Source of the DNA: CAZAGD01 sp049699975
GTDB taxonomy: Bacteria; Desulfobacterota; SM23-61
Direction of reading: 5' to 3'
NCBI GenBank assembly: GCA_049699975.1
Contig: JBNAWB010000094.1
Coordinates: 1 to 13,597, forward strand
Length of the DNA: 13,597 bases
The translations under genes were made by a program, and so were the position numbers. This document shows positions 13,542 through 13,597 of the stretch, piece by piece. The notes beneath the pieces are model-generated. The model was not told the origin of the DNA. It saw only the letters and a list, made by a program, of their open reading frames with translations, and did not search any database. Position 1 is the stretch's first letter. Each line of letters begins with the position of its first letter.

Positions 13542-13597
13542 TCTGACCGTCGATCACTTTTGAAATTGGTACCTACTTCAGGCGGGAGGGAGAGAGG
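13542..13597. repeat. Right copy of the two-block inverted repeat
   Basis: Block B appears as TCTGACCGTCGATCA (13542-13556), the exact complement of 82-96. Block A (13579-13597, beginning CAGGCGGGAG) complements 50-68 at 17 of 19 positions. Because both copies lie at the very edges of the window in opposite orientation, they probably belong to a repeat family present elsewhere in the genome, and may mark the points where an assembly stopped. Confidence 0.55.

Larger units (their letters stand above)
13111..13597. other. Non-coding right end of the window
   Basis: These 487 bases show no reading frame that can be supported on either strand; the open stretches are short, without ribosome sites. 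It holds a possible folded segment at 13215-13293, a hairpin from TCCCT/AGGGA arms near 13414-13431, an AT-rich hairpin with a T-run at 13502-13524 and the right copy of the end repeat. It could be a regulatory or RNA-gene region, a decayed gene or an insertion scar. Confidence 0.55.

Noticed and set aside
1..13597. CRISPR array, tRNA, rRNA, integrase or attachment sites
   Set aside because: No regularly spaced direct repeats, T-loop motifs, rRNA-like conserved stretches or integrase/transposase proteins were seen.

Overview
The window looks like a fragment of the chromosome of an anaerobic (or at least ferredoxin-using) bacterium. The evidence is a full pyruvate:ferredoxin oxidoreductase operon, a groES-groEL pair under a perfect CIRCE operator, strong purine-rich ribosome binding sites, sigma70-like promoters, short intergenic gaps and a moderately AT-rich base composition. 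The phylum cannot be fixed from sequence reading alone; a deep-branching uncultured lineage is possible. No phage, plasmid, CRISPR, rRNA or tRNA signal was seen.

Region 1 (1-6234, + strand) opens with a promoter and runs porG, a GltD-like flavoprotein fused to a PorD-type ferredoxin, porA and porB, nearly all overlapping or abutting. Three more genes follow with gaps of -4 to +15 nt: a secreted protein with two PPC-like beta domains and two tandem small cyclic-nucleotide-binding-domain (CNBD) proteins without DNA-binding domains. The core should oxidise pyruvate with CoA to acetyl-CoA and CO2 (or run in reverse). The flavoprotein suggests that electrons can pass between NAD(P)(H) and the POR ferredoxin clusters.

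Region 2 (6286-8508, - strand) is groES-groEL. It ends at a perfect 16-bp hairpin terminator shared with the convergent por operon and starts at a sigma70-type promoter with CIRCE at the transcription start. The groES leader also contains a 17-nt dyad.

Region 3 (8520-11566, + strand) holds a Sir2-family deacylase, an alpha/beta hydrolase, a PaaI-like hotdog thioesterase and a VTT/TVP38-type membrane protein. The last three may form an operon. Region 4 (11598-12587, - strand) is a DUF362 protein. Divergent from it lie a 57-residue one-helix membrane protein and an overlapping 79-residue zinc-ribbon protein.

The last 487 bases show no convincing gene but hold a possible folded RNA segment. Two sequence blocks near the right end recur in inverted orientation near the left end (17/19 and 15/15 matches), so the fragment may end in copies of a dispersed intergenic repeat. 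The most interesting points are the GltD-ferredoxin fusion inside the POR operon, the tail of one secreted and two CNBD proteins linked to it, and the repeated end blocks.
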